This document shows, piece by piece, positions 1 to 12,321 of a DNA stretch of 64,000 nt. The notes under the pieces were generated by a model. It worked only from the letters and a program-made list of their open reading frames with translations, did not search any database and was not told where the DNA came from. A program made the translations under genes and the position numbers. The first letter of the stretch is position 1, and every line of letters begins with the position of its first letter. The stretch is from Megaustenia siamemsis (lineage: Eukaryota; Mollusca; Gastropoda; Stylommatophora; Ariophantidae), in assembly GCA_032433765.1 (NCBI GenBank), contig JAVIAB010000051.1, positions 153,464,421-153,528,420 on the forward strand, given 5' to 3'.

Positions 1-2200
1 CACAGACACAACTAACAACACAACCGACATCACTATTATCAACAACACAACCGATAACACTATAACCACCAACCCAATCCACAACACCGCAACCATCAAA
101 ACAAACAACAACACTATAACCAGCAACACAAACGACAACACTATAACCATCATCACAACCAACAACACTATAACCATCAACACAACCAATAACACTATAA
201 CCATCAACACAACCGACAACACTACAACCATCAACACAACAAATAACACTATAACCATCAACACAACCAACAACACTATTATCATCAACACAACCGGCAA
301 CACTATAACCATCCACACAACCAACAACACTATAACCATCAACATAACCGACAACGCTATAGCCAATAACACTATAACGATCAACAAAACCGACAACGCT
401 ATAAACATCAACACAACCAATAACACTATAACCATCAAAACAACCGACAACGCTATAAACATCAACACAACCAATAACACTATAACCATCAACACAACCG
501 ACAACACTATAAACATCAACAAAATCGACAACACTATAAACATCAACACAACCAATAACACTATAACCATCAAAACAACCGACAACGCTATAAACATCAA
601 CACAACCAATAACAATATAACCATCAACACAACCGACAACACTATAACCATCAACACAACCAATAACACTATAACCATCAACACAACCGACAACATTACT
701 ACCATCAAAACAACCAACAACATAACCGATAAAGCAAACCGATGACACTTTTACCAACACGATTACCGATAACATTATTACCACAGACACAACTAACAAC
801 ACAACCGACATCACTATTATCAACAACACAACCGATAACACTATAACCACCAACCCAATCCACAACACCGCAACCATCAAAACAAACAACAACACTATAA
901 CCAGCAACACAACCGACAACACTATAACCATCATCACAACCAACAACACTATAACCATCAACACAACCAATAACACTATAACAATCAACACAACCGACAA
1001 CACTACAACCATCAACACAACAAATAACACTATAACCATCAACACAACCAACAACACTATTATCATCAACACAACCAGCAACACTATAACCATCCACACA
1101 ACCAACAACACTATAACCATCAACATAACTGACAACGCTATAGCCAATAACACTATAACGATCAACAAAACCGACAACGCTATAAACATCAACACAACCA
1201 ATAACACTATAACCATCAACAACAACAACGCTATAAACATCACACAACTATATAACCATCAACACAACCGACAACACTATAAACATCAACAAAATCGACA
1301 ACACTATAAACATCAACACAACCAATAACATTATAACCATCAAAACAACCGACAACGCTATAAACATCAACACAACCAATAACACTATAACCATCAACAC
1401 AACCGACAACACTATAACCATCAACACAACCAATAACACTATAGCCATCAACACAACCGACAACACTATAACCATCAAAACAACCGACAACGCTATAAAC
1501 ATCAACACAACCAATAACACTATAACCATCAACACAACCGACAACACTATAACCATCAACACAACCAATAACACTATAACCATCAACACAACCGACAACA
1601 CTATAACCATCAACACAACCAATAACACTATAACCATCAACACAACTGACAACACTACAACCATCAACACAACCAACAAAACTATAACCATCAACAAAAT
1701 CGACAACACTATAAACATTAACACAACCAATAACACTATAACCATCAACACAACTAATAACACAATAACCATCAATACAACGAATAACACTATAACCATC
1801 AACACAACCGACAACACTATAACCATCAACACAACCAATAACACTATAACCATCAACAAAACCGATAACACTATAACCATCAACACAACCGACAACACTA
1901 TAACCATCAACACAACCAATAACACTATAACCATCAACACAACCGACAACACTACAACCATTAACACAACCAATAACACTATAACCATCAACACAACCAA
2001 TAACACTATAACTATCAACACAACCAATAACACTATAACCATCAACACAACCAATAACACTATAACCATCAACACAACCAATAACACTATAACCATCAAC
2101 ACAACTAACAACACTATAACTATCAACACAACCAATAACACTATAACCATCAACAAAACTAACAACACTATAACCATCAACACAACCGACACAACCGCTT
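1..2200. repeat. 27-bp minisatellite with 781-bp higher-order period
   Basis: About 80 imperfect copies of a 27-bp unit contain variants of ACCATCAACACAACC followed by AATAACACTATA. The sequence from base 1 (CACAGACACAACTAACAAC) recurs at about 782, so part of the array was copied as a block of about 781 bp. Because 27 is a multiple of three, the minus strand stays open for long stretches (705-1247 and 1248-2192) and would give a nine-residue hydrophobic repeat. I read these as accidental frames, not genes: they have no composition, start context or domain that argues for protein. Confidence 0.95.
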
Positions 2201-2354
2201 TAAAATTAACAAAAATTATAAATACTTACAGTAGTGTTATCATTATAAAGACAAGCATTATTACCACCAGAAAGCGACACAGTTATCGATCAGCTAGTAA
2301 CATCATAACCAATATAACTAACAGCATTAAAATCTTCATCCCATTTAACTACAT
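2201..2354. other. unassigned spacer
   Basis: AT-rich sequence between the 27-bp array and LINE-A copy A1. I see no gene in it. It includes TTTAACTACATCA, the left half of a possible target-site duplication for A1. Confidence 0.5.
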
Positions 2355-3478
2355 CATCATCATCATCATCGTGTGCCTTCTCCGCAACGAAGGTTGGCTA
2401 CCATTGATCGCCATTCTACTCTGTTTCTTGCTTTGATGGTGCAGGCTGTCATAGACTGACTTGACCATCTTTTGATGTTACTCGTCCATGTTAGTCTTGG
2501 TCTGCCTCTGCCTCTTTTACCTTGTATTTTTCCTTCCAATATTACTTTTAGCAGGCTGTTGTGTCTTTTAACATGCCCCAAAAATGTCATTTGTGTTGTC
2601 TTAATTGTGTTTAGTAGTTCTCTTTTTATTTTCAGTTGTTTTAAAACTTTATCGTTTGTTATCTTTTCTTTCCATCCAATTCTACCTATTCTTCTATAAA
2701 TCCACATTTCAAAGGCTTCAATTTTCTGTTCTGTTTTCTTGTCTAATGCCCACGTTTCTGCACCATACAGGAATATTGAGAAGATGTAATATTTTACCAT
2801 TCTTAGTTTCAGCCTTGTTGATATTTGTTTTGTTGTTAGTATATTTTTCATGGCATTAAAATTACTTTTTGCCATACCTATTCTTTTGTTTATTTCAGTT
2901 TTGCATTTTCCATCATTGGTTATAGTATGTCCCATGTAGTTGTAACTTTGGACTGTCTCCAGATGTATTCCCTCAACTGTGATATTTAATTGTAGGTCTT
3001 GAGAATTTTATTTGTTTATGATCATAGTTTTAGTCTGTTTGATATTCATTTCTAGTCCATATTTTTTGCTTGTTATGTTTATTACATTAAGCAATTGTTG
3101 TAGGTCTTTAGGATTTTCTGCTAGTAGAACAGTATCATCAGCATATCTCAGGTTATTGATTAACTTTCCATTAATGTTTAGGCCTGGTATCTCTGAGATG
3201 TTTTTAAAGATTTGCTCAGTGTATAGATTGAACAAGCTTGGTGATAGGATGCATCCTTGTCTTACTCCTCTTTTTATGTCCATGGGTGTAGTGTTCTTCT
3301 TGTTATATCTTATTATTGCTGTTTGCTCCTAGTACAAATTACATATTAGTCGTATGTCTGCGTCGTCTAGATTTATATCCTTTAGGCAGTCTATAAGTTG
3401 GTTATGGTGTATTCTATCGAAAGATTTGGTGTAGTTTATAAAGCAGGCATATATTGGTTTGTTTACTTCTGTGTACTT
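2355..3478 (-). mobile_element. LINE-A copy A1, 5'-truncated RTE-like retrotransposon
   Basis: This is the 3' part of a non-LTR retrotransposon read on the minus strand. It encodes the end of the reverse transcriptase: motif B region (GVRQGCILSPSLFN) and motif C (RYADDTVLLAE) in 3008-3283, then the C-terminal region in 2366-2935 with LYGAETWALD, FEMWIYRRIGRIGW, FLGHVKRHNSLLKV and WRSMVANLRCGEGTR. The two open parts are separated by a stop near 3010, and another stop lies near 3330, so it is dead. The 3' end is a (TGA/ATG)n tail, written here as (CAT)n at 2355-2370. RTE-type LINEs commonly end in such short microsatellites. A possible TSD is AACTACATCA on the left and AATTACATCA at about 3482. 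The RTE-clade assignment rests on recalled resemblance. Confidence 0.9.
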
Positions 3479-3599
3479 ACCAATTACATCACGGCGCTAT
3501 AAAAACGACATATTTCTGTCAAATCTAGCTACTTTCTATGTTCTGTTAATTGCGTTAACCCGGTAAGTGAGTGTTGAGGCGTTGTGTTGCTAGTTTACA
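3479..3599. other. unassigned spacer
   Basis: Sequence between A1 and repeat X1. It starts with the presumed right TSD of A1 (CCAATTACATCA). No gene is seen. Confidence 0.4.
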
Positions 3600-3890
3600 T
3601 AAAAGTTGTGATATCTGCGCCTTTCGACCCGATACATCCGTCTTCGGCAATTTTGCTTAGTAATATTTGCCCTGACAATGTTTGTACTACTTTTTTTTGA
3701 CTTGTCAAGGGTTCTTTAATGGTACACCTGGGAATTCAAAGTTTTCTTTGATTTCCGAGAGGGCTAGACATAAGATTCTCACTACCCTGATTTACCAAGG
3801 GATTTTGCCCTTAGATGGTCGGCCTTCCCAGGTTTACGAGAACCATCTTCCCGAGTCACTAGAGGTAACTAACACAGACATGCACACACA
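3600..3890 (+). repeat. dispersed repeat X, copy X1
   Basis: The last 80 bases or so (from CCTTAGATGGTCGGCC to AACACAGACATGC) are nearly identical to 54165-54245. The upstream part, TCTGCGCCTTTCGACCC at about 3617, resembles 17912-17935 and, more loosely, 54046-54075. It therefore looks like one dispersed family of unknown class. I see no coding capacity. Its 3' end runs straight into the (CA)n-containing minisatellite, whose unit repeats the last bases of X. Confidence 0.7.
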
Positions 3891-4524
3891 GAGATATGAG
3901 ATGTGACTAACACTGACATGCACACAACGATATGAGGCATGACTAATACTGACACACACCAAGATATGAGATGTGACTAACACAGACACACACACACACA
4001 CTAAAATATGAGATGTGACTAACACAGACACACACACACACACACACACTAAGATATGAGATGTGACTAACACAGACACACACACACACACACACACTAA
4101 GATATGAGATGTGACTAACACAGACACACACACACACACTAAGATATGAGATGTGACTAACACAGACACACACACACACACACACACACTAAGATATGAG
4201 ATGTGACTAACACAGACACACACACACACACACACACTAAGATATGAGATGTGACTAACACAGACAAACACACACACGCACACTAAGATATGAGATGTGA
4301 CTAACACAGACACACACACACACACACACTAAGATATGAGATGTGACTAACACAGACACACACACACACACACTAAGATATGAGATGTGACTAACACAGA
4401 CACACAAACACACACACTAAGATATGAGATGTGACTAACACAGACACACACACACACACACTAAGATATGAGATGTGACTAACACAGACACACACACACT
4501 AAGATATGAGATGTGACTAATACA

Positions 4525-4562
<38 letters not shown>

Positions 4563-4734
4563 GATATGAGATGTGACTAACACAGACACACACATACACA
4601 CACTAAGATATGAGATGTGACTAACACAGACACACACACACACACACACACACACTAAGATATGAGATGTGACTAACACAGACACACACACACACACACA
4701 CACTAAGATATGAGATGTGACTAACACAGACACA

Positions 4735-4776
<42 letters not shown>

Positions 4777-5255
4777 GATATGAGATGTGACTAACACAGA
4801 CACACACACACACACACACTAAGATATGAGATGTGAATAACACAGACACACACACACACACACTAAGATATAAGATGTGACTAACACAGACACACACACA
4901 CACACAATAAGATATGAGATGTGACTAACACAGACACACACACACACTAAGATATGAGATGTGACTAACACAGACACACACACACACTAAGATATGAGAT
5001 GTGACTAACACAGACACACACACACACTAAGTTATGAGATATGACTAAACACAAACACTCAAAGATATGAGACATGACTAACATAAACATGCACACACAA
5101 AGGTATGAGATTTGGCTAACATAGACATGCACACAAAGATATGAGATATGACTAACACAGACATGCACGCACAAAGATATGACACATGACTAACACAGAT
5201 ACACACCGAGATATGAGATATGACTAACATTACACACACCAAGATATGATCTTTC
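3850..5255. repeat. compound (CA)n minisatellite
   Basis: About 28 units of roughly 40-60 bp each contain AAGATATGAGATGTGACTAA, then CACAGA, then a (CA)n run of variable length. The last units (from about 5040) have diverged and lost most of the CA run. Minus-strand frames through it are repeats of VCVCVSHISYLS type and are not treated as genes. Confidence 0.95.
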
Positions 5256-5279
5256 CAATACATATCTCTTACATATAAA

Positions 5280-5930
5280 ACAAATCTAACAACTTTAGTT
5301 CAATCAAATCTAACAACTTTAGTTCAATCAAATATAACAACTTTAGTTCAATCAAATATAACAACTTTTGTTCAATCAAATCTAACAACTTTAGTTCAAA
5401 CAAATCTAACAACTTTAGTTCAATCAAATATAACAACTTTAGTACAATCAAATATAACAACTTTAGTACAATCAAATATAACAACTTTAGTTCAATCAAA
5501 TATAACAAATTTAGTTCAATCAAATATAACAATTTTAGTTCAATCAAATATAACAATTTTAGTTCAATCAAATATAACAAAATTTAGTTCAATCAAATAT
5601 AACAATTTTAGTTCAATCAAATATAACAACTCTAGTTCAATCAAGTATAACAACTTTAGTTCAAACAAATCTAACAACTTTAGTTCAATCAAATATAACA
5701 ACTTTATTTCAATCAAATATAACAACTTTAGTTCAATCAAATATAACAACTTTAGTTCAATCAAATATAACAAATTTAGTTCAATCAAATATAACAATTT
5801 TAGTTCAATCAAATATAACAACTCTAGTTCAATCAAGTATAACAACTTTAGTTCAATCAAATATAACAACTTTAGTTCAATCAAATATAACAACCTTATT
5901 TCACTCAGATTTAACATTATTTCAATCAAA
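5280..5930. repeat. 24-bp minisatellite
   Basis: About 26 copies of a 24-bp unit (AACAACTTTAGTTCAATCAA plus ATAT) with point variation. The length is a multiple of three, so the minus strand gives an open (LLYLIELK)n frame, which I regard as spurious. Confidence 0.95.
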
Positions 5931-6066
5931 TCTAACTTTATTTCTGTTAAATTTACATTATTTCAATTACGTATAATGGCATTATTTTCAACACCAAATA
6001 ACAAGATTGCTATAATAATTATAACTAACAACATTATTATGTATGGCCATTTACGTCTTGTCAGGC

Positions 6067-6349
6067 GGTTTAGTGAAGTAAAAAAGAATAGTAAAGTACA
6101 CCGTCGCGCCAAGTGGCGTATAGGGAAATATGGTGTTAGTGACCATATATTTTACAGACCTTAAGCACATGATTTTTGGGGTAATGTGGTCGGTATTACG
6201 CCCGTGCTGCTTTACTTTCCCAGAAAAAAATCAGGTACCCATTTAAGGCTGGGTGAACCTGGAAGCCGTCGGTTGGGATCGAACCGTACCCCTTGTCCTT
6301 TGTAGTCCTGTTCACTAACCACTGAGCTATCGCGGCTGGTTTAGTGAAG
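6067..6349 (-). mobile_element. SINE-1 copy 1, tRNA-derived, with 12-bp TSD
   Basis: Element body 6079-6337 on the minus strand. Its 5' head reads as a tRNA-like region with an A-box-like segment (GATAGCTCAGTGGTTAGTG) and a B box (GGTTCGATCCC). The body contains the CACCCAGCCTTAAATGGG stretch, and the 3' end is T-rich in SINE orientation. It is flanked by perfect 12-bp duplications GGTTTAGTGAAG at 6067-6078 and 6338-6349. Two other copies are in this window (38134-38399 and 52806-53050). SINEs of this kind are transcribed by RNA polymerase III and mobilised by a partner LINE; the partner is not identified here. Confidence 0.92.
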
Positions 6350-6844
6350 GCTGTTGTGTATTGTTTTGTTTGATGAGGGTTTGTTTTTGTGGAACAGCTT
6401 CTCTCGTGGCTGATTCTAGCAATGTTTGAACTTTATTCCTCATCTCACTATGCCTATTCTTCCTGGGCACCGAATATTGAGACAGGGGTTTGCCCAATCG
6501 CGCTATCCCCACTCGACTTCGTTTCAAGAATATCTGAAGGAGGGACGAGGTACATACGTTCGGAATTGAAAGAAGGTGAACAGGATGCCAGAAAGACGGT
6601 TAACGCCGTCTATTGCCTTAAGGTCCATCCCTACGGATTTTGACTTTGGGTAAACCCCCATAACCTTCAATTCTAACTAGAATCTAGTCCACAAGGTAGT
6701 GGAGGGTTTTGAGATTGAAGTTTCCCTTCTTCTAGACGGGTTGAAGGTCAAGGTTTACGAGTTCCATGTACCCGAAGCTATATCTAAAGATACGCCTTCA
6801 TTATTATAAACCACAACTAACGAAATTATTACTTGACTAACATG
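6350..6844. other. unassigned region
   Basis: No gene or clear repeat is recognised. A stretch near 6745-6780 (AAGGTTTACGAGTTCCATGT) loosely resembles the end of repeat X, so a diverged X copy is possible. Confidence 0.4.
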
Positions 6845-7265
6845 ATGTCTAAGGAAAATACTTGGTATAGCATGGAACGAATTCAAAACAAACGAGGAAA
6901 TTAGAGAAATCGCCAATCAACCACCAATATCTTCAGTAATAAAGAAAAGACGATGGTCATACGTTGGACATGTGATGAGAAGAGATAATAATCGAATAGC
7001 AAAGCAAGCCCTCATATGGGAAACAACAGGTAAAAGAAAAAGAGGAAGACCCAGGGAGACACTGAGAAGAACATTGATGAGAGAGGCATGAGCAGCAGGA
7101 GTCGGCTCCCTAAATGAGATAGAACTGCTTGCACAGAACAGAGACAGATGGCGAGATTTGATAAAATATCTTTAAAAGATAACTGCTAGAACAAAAATTC
7201 ATAAAGGAGAAGGTGTATCTTGGTCTACGCCCTATGGGCCGGTTACGGCTCGAAAGGTCAATAGA
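6845..7265 (+). mobile_element. LINE-D copy D1, 3' fragment
   Basis: A 3' fragment of a non-LTR retrotransposon. Read on the plus strand it matches the C-terminal part of D3 (24499-25745): AWNEFKTNEEI, IKKRRWSYVGHVMRRDNN, KRKRGRPRETLRR and the end NRDRWRDLIKYL. It then has the family's 3' UTR, with CTACGCCCTATGGGCCGG followed by GGCTCGAAAGGTCAATAG. It carries stop codons (for example RGMS to RGA*A near 7087) and is inactive. The same 3' UTR occurs at 18925-18985, 24500-24548 and 26818-26880. Confidence 0.88.
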
Positions 7266-7619
7266 ACATGATTAACGTCAGAACTAACAACATCATTGCC
7301 AACAGTGTCAACATTGCACCGACGAATTCTCTCACTTCTATTGACATAAACGTGTTGCACAAGATGTTTTTCACATAATCCTACTTTGAGGTAATTATAT
7401 ATGCACATTCCCGCCACCCTCTAGAGGTATTACCTAGGAAGAAAAGGCGGCAAGAGTACTGCCTACCCCACCTCATGAGGCTGAGGCTTAGTACAATGAT
7501 ATCACAAACACTTTATTCTTCTTCTTTCCTTAGGGAACAGGCAAATAATTGCAATGCTGCGGTAAAGCTGGTAGCAAGGAGCCAGTGATGGGGAGTGTTA
7601 GACACTCCAAGGTATGGTG
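7266..7619. other. unassigned region
   Basis: No gene is recognised. The stretch 7420-7600 has the look of the end of another dispersed repeat, but no second copy is in this window. Confidence 0.35.
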
Positions 7620-7927
7620 ACAGCACTTCTTCTTTCCTTCCTTATTTGTCTTTCAGCGTCGAGGGGAGATATCATTTGCGATCTTTTGTTCTTCAGTTGG
7701 CCTCTCCTGCTGTTATATTTCCAAGTGTATCTAATATTCCATTAATCCGTCTTTTTGTGTGTGTGTGATCGGCTCTTGGGTCTGGTGTTCACGCAACATT
7801 TTTTTTTTTGGTGAAAAATCGCTGCGTTGTGTTTTCATATTTCTGCTTTATCACGTGGCCAAACCATTTTGTCTGTTGTTTCGTTATGTAATCTATGTCA
7901 TGAATTATTCCTAGCTATTTCTTCAGT
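7620..7927 (-). mobile_element. LINE-H remnant, distal part (interrupted by A2)
   Basis: Together with 8883-8960 this forms an older LINE remnant on the minus strand, split by LINE-A copy A2. The fragment beyond A2 reads KMKCVRRMTGNRLRDKIRHEELKK, like the C-terminal region of non-LTR reverse transcriptases; this part corresponds to the degraded sequence downstream of it. The shared ATTTCTTCAGT at both A2 borders is the duplicated target. Confidence 0.6.
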
Positions 7928-8882
7928 CAAAATATAACAAAGAGTTCTCTACACCCATTGATATAAAAAGAGGAGTAAGACAAGGATGCATCCTATCACC
8001 AAGCTTGTTCAATTTATACACTGAGCAAATCTTTAAAAACATCATAGAGATGCCAGGCCTACAAATTAATGGAAAGATAATCAATAACCTAAGATATGAT
8101 GACAATACTGTACTACTAGCAGAAAATCCTAAAGACCTACAACAATTACTTAATGAAATAAACACGACAAGCAAAAAATATGGACTAGATATGAATATCA
8201 AAAAGACTAAAACTATGATCATAAACAAAGAAAATACTCAAAACCCACAAGTGGATATCAAAATTGAAGGAATAGACCCTGAGACAGTTCAGAACTATAA
8301 CTACCTTGGACATACTATAACAAGTGATGGAAAATGTACAACTGAAATAAACAAAAGAATAGGAATGGCAAAAAGTAATTTTAATGTCATGAAGGACATA
8401 CTAACATCAAAACAAATAACACCAGGGCTAAAACTAAGAATAGCAAAATGTTACATCTTCTCAATATTCCTATATGGTGCTGAAACATGGACATTAGACA
8501 AGAAAACAGAACAGAGAATTGAAGCCTTTGAAATGTGGATATATAGAAGAATAAGTAGAATTGGATGGAAGGAAAAGAAAACAAACGATGAAATCTTAAA
8601 ACAACTAAACATGAAAAGAGAACTTCTGAACACAATTAAGACAAGACAAATGACATTTTTGGGCCATGTTAAAAGACACAACAGCCTACTGAAAGTAATC
8701 CTGGAGTGGAAAATACAAGATAAAAGAGCCAGAGGCAGACCAAGATTAACATGGACGAGTAACGTCAAAAGATGGACAAATCAACCGATGACAACCTGCA
8801 CCATCAAAGCAAGAGATAGAGCAGAATGGCGCTCCATGGTAGCCAACCTTCGTTGCGGAGACGGCACTCAATGATGATGATG
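7928..8882 (+). mobile_element. LINE-A copy A2, 5'-truncated, with 11-bp TSD
   Basis: A clean 5'-truncated LINE-A insertion. It is flanked by ATTTCTTCAGT at 7917-7927 and 8883-8893 and ends in (ATG)n. One open frame runs from the border to 8874 (about 315 codons; the first ATG-like start is not original). It covers RT motif B (GVRQGCILSPSLFN), the motif C region, and the C-terminal region with LYGAETWTLD, FLGHVKRH and WRSMVANLRCGDGTQ. The catalytic motif is altered: the position of YADD in A1 and A5 reads YDDN here (about 8095-8106), so the RT would be inactive even if expressed. Its open frame and exact TSD make it one of the younger A copies. Confidence 0.95.
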
Positions 8883-8960
8883 ATTTCTTCAGTTCTTCGT
8901 GTCTGATCTTATCTCTCAGTCTGTTTCCTGTCATTCGTCTAACACATTTCATCTTTGTAG
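8883..8960 (-). mobile_element. LINE-H remnant, proximal part
   Basis: This continues the LINE-H remnant on the right of A2. On the minus strand it encodes a KCVRRMTGNRLRDKIRHEELKK-like segment, typical of the region after the RT domain. It begins with the second copy of the A2 target-site duplication. Confidence 0.55.
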
Positions 8961-9840
8961 TGGTTATTTTTCTTATTGTTCTTACATCTAGTTCTTTTGG
9001 GTTCTTTGGTTATGGAAGGCCCTGGTATCACTACAAACGAATTAAAATCCATAATTGTTCAACCGCCCGTGCCAGTGGAATCATCCGAATTACTGCCTCA
9101 TCTCCCAAACAAAGAAAGGTGGCTGTAGTCTCCATCATAGCAGTCTCTGCACACGCCAAAAGACATAAGGCGAAACCGCACAGAAAGTGAACTCAGCCAA
9201 CTGTTCCCTGTCATACGATATCATTATTCATGGTAAACAATTGGAATATCGAAACATGATCAAAACGGATGAGACACACAGCTCACGGTGTCCACAGAGC
9301 ACTTAACTCAGTAGCTCCTGCAACAGGCCGGGCTTGGAATATGAGGAAACGGCAACAATGAACACTTTCATCTAGTTCCATGACTAGCATTGGAAGCAGA
9401 ACTTTGGAATAAAGATTATATTGTAGGGTACCCATATTTTGTCTTAAGGTTTATTTCCTTTTTGGACAATAGTGGTGATATCTGTCCGAAAATTTGACAA
9501 GCTTTGTTGCATCTTGAATCAATTTCTGCTGTTTGTGAATTGTCGCCTGTTACTAGGCTTCCTTTGAATTTCAATTCCGTCACTTGTTTTAATTCACTTC
9601 ATTACCCAAGGGAAATTACTGTGAAACATCTTTTACTTGTTACTATCTCTTCTTCATCGCTAACAGTGCACCTCGAAGAGACCACACCGACCATCATCAC
9701 TGGCAGTGGTACAGCATAAAGGAAAGAAGGGGGGGGGGGTGAGGAGAGTGGCTGAGAGATAATACATTAAATAGCCGGTTGGATGGAGTGGGGGAAGCTT
9801 GCCTGGCCCCGGGCACTCGCGACTCACTCAAGTTTACTAC
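8961..9840. other. unassigned region
   Basis: No recognisable gene. It contains a poly(G) run at about 9729-9738. The short open frames at 8960-9190 and 9504-9719 have no domain I can name. Confidence 0.4.
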
Positions 9841-9844
9841 ATTG

Positions 9845-9965
9845 TCGAGGTATTTTTGTCCCGACATTAGAACACTCAAAGTTCTTATCCTGTTATTTTT
9901 ATCGCGACATTAGAACACTCAAAGTTCTTATTCTGATATATTTGTCGCGACATTAGAACACTCAT
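9845..9965. repeat. 43-bp tandem repeat, about 2.8 copies
   Basis: Three units contain CGACATTAGAACACTCAAAG. A related piece (ATTTTTGTCACGACACTAG) lies at 14971-14990, on the far side of the (GATA)n/LINE-E block. The block may therefore sit inside a pre-existing repeat. Confidence 0.85.
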
Positions 9966-10228
9966 GGTCCCCATCAAAGCCAGCTCCTTGTCGTGGCTTA
10001 ACAATTACCAGGAACTGAAAACCAAGACTGGCCAGGCTTGCTATACCCGAGCAAGACCACAGTCTGCTCTAGCAAGCATAAGTGTTGAAGACAGTGGTAA
10101 CCAGCCAAAAGGCGCACCACAGCATGTAGGGATGACACGCATTCACGCCAATGGGAAGTATGTCTTTTACTGCGAATCGATATGGCACTTGCCCTGTGAA
10201 GGACACTCAGGCAGATGCAGTGCCGGTG

Positions 10229-10230
<2 letters not shown>
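9966..10230. other. unassigned sequence left of the (GATA)n array
   Basis: About 265 bp with a higher GC content than its surroundings and an 89-codon frame (9964-10233) that ends in the microsatellite. No domain is recognised. It could be an exon or a piece of an unrelated element; I cannot tell. Confidence 0.3.
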
Positions 10231-10533
<303 letters not shown>

Positions 10534-10535
10534 TT

Positions 10536-12321
10536 CAAATGGTACCCTGTTGTATGCATCCTCCAGATCTATAGCAGCAGCACATGTCTCCTCTCGTCTG
10601 TGGAAGCCTTCGAAGACGTCATAGGCAAATACTGCCGCATTGAGCCATGTCTCTTTGTTATATCTATAACCTCCGAGTGTGGATGGGAATACGCGTTTCT
10701 GTTCAAGGCGACACGTGAGGACACGGGCAACTATTTTCTCCAGCAGCTTGCCCGCAGTATTCTGCATTGTGATGATTCTGTAGGCACTGATCTGAGAATG
10801 GTCCTTGTTTGGCTTCGGTAGCGGTAGTAAGTAGCTGTGTAGCCACTCCTCCTTAATCTGGCCACTCCGAATACTGGCATTAAACTCATTGGCCAGTGTT
10901 GTCAAGTCGTCATCAGCTAAATCGCCTATGTCATCATACCGAACACCATCTGGACCAGGAGCAGTGTTGTGTGACCTTTTAAGTGTCGCGCGAATGGTAT
11001 CGGTTGTGATTGTGAGATCTTCTTCCAGCCCTACATCCTCACACAAATTTGACAAAGATCCCCGTATCCTCATTCTTACAGCCTCATTTCTTTGGTCCGT
11101 CTGCTCAATGTAGCGGGCAAGCAGGGCCTTCCCTTTGCTCTCATCAGATTTGTGCCATATCTGGTCTGTGCTCTGAAAGTCTGGTATACCTCTGTGTCGT
11201 GGTGTGCCATTCATGCACTGATGAAGGCGCCAGAATGTGGCTAGCGATTTTTCTGAGCACACTTTTTTACAGAAGTCATCCCATTTAGCATCCTTAGCCT
11301 GCTTAGCGCATAGTTTAAAGTGCATCATTTTTTGGTCGACCTCTACTTTCAGACGCTTCAAGAGCTCAGGTTGTGTTCTACCATACCTTCTGGCTTTCTG
11401 CCATGTCTTGACCGTTTGTCTCTTGCTCCGCCAAGCTTCCTCGACATCTACGTTCCACCAGGGTGGCTGCGTCCATCTCTCCTGCCTCCTACGAGGGGCG
11501 CTCTGTTTCCTATGTCTGATTTTGCTAATGACGTCCTGGTCTGTTTTCTCGTAGTTGAATGTGTGGAGCTTTCTTCTCTGGCGTTTATTTCTGCTTTTCT
11601 CAATGAGGAGGACACATGGATAGTGATCACTTCCGTGGAAACCCAGTGCACTCCACCTGCAAACCGTTGCGAAGGTGGAAGACACCAGTGCCATGTCTAT
11701 GACACTACCAGAGTCCCCTGTTCGAGTGGCCATTCTTGTTGCCCTTCCATCATTCAAGCACACTAAATCGGCCGATACCAGTGCGTTCTCTAGGTCTTCT
11801 CCCTGCTTGTTGGTTATGACGTTACCCAACTGGTCTCCTCTAGCATTAAAGTCTCCGCAGAAAATGACGTTCTCTTCATCGAACTCGAAGAGATTCTGCC
11901 ATTGTTGTGTGTTCACCTGCCCATTACAGGCATATACATTAACAATCACGAAATGAACTGGGGTCTGCACCCTAACCGCATGTACCTGCAATTCTGCATT
12001 GTTCCACGCAGACATATCAACCTCAGCTGCCACCATATTGTTGCGCACAAGGATGGCCTGCCCAAGGTGTCGTCTATTGTAAAAGCAATGAAAGCCAGGA
12101 GTACTTACTGTCCTGTCAGCAAGAAGAGTTTCTTGCAAAACCATTATATCGGCGCCGCACAGTAGCTTATCAAGAATGGGCCGTCGTTGATTAATGGACC
12201 CACAATTCCAATAAGTAACGCGCACATACTTTAGGCCTAGCCTCTCAAACTTTGACAGTTTAGTGCCACCCCTCTTGCCCCGTCGTGTTTTCCTTCTTCG
12301 ATGATGTAGTTTGGGCTGCAT
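10536..12321 (-). pseudogene. LINE-E ORF2, 5' half: AP endonuclease and N-terminal reverse transcriptase
   Basis: About 595 codons open without a stop from MQPKLHHRRRKTRRGKRG (12321). A basic N-terminus is followed by an APE-type endonuclease (about residues 35-245): YWNCGSINQRR, VLQETLL with the catalytic Glu, FCGDFNARGD with Asp and Asn, GSVIDMALVSS and GSDHYPCVLL with the terminal catalytic SDH. A basic linker comes next, and then the RT start (about residues 430-595): NTAPGPDGVRYDDI, YLLPLPKPNKD, YRIITMQNTAGKLLEKIVARVL, LGGYRYNKET, and motif A with CAAAIDLEDAYNRV. The frame then runs into (GATA)n and would continue as meaningless LSIY repeats. The endonuclease nicks the target and the RT copies the RNA at the nick. 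The remaining half is at 12777-14538 on the opposite strand, so no working protein can be made from this locus. No upstream ORF1 (gag-like) is visible. Confidence 0.93.

Noticed and set aside
705..2192. Two long minus-strand open frames (180 and 314 codons) in the first minisatellite
   Set aside because: They are repeats of a nine-residue pattern caused by a 27-bp unit. No start context, domain or non-repetitive part supports a protein.
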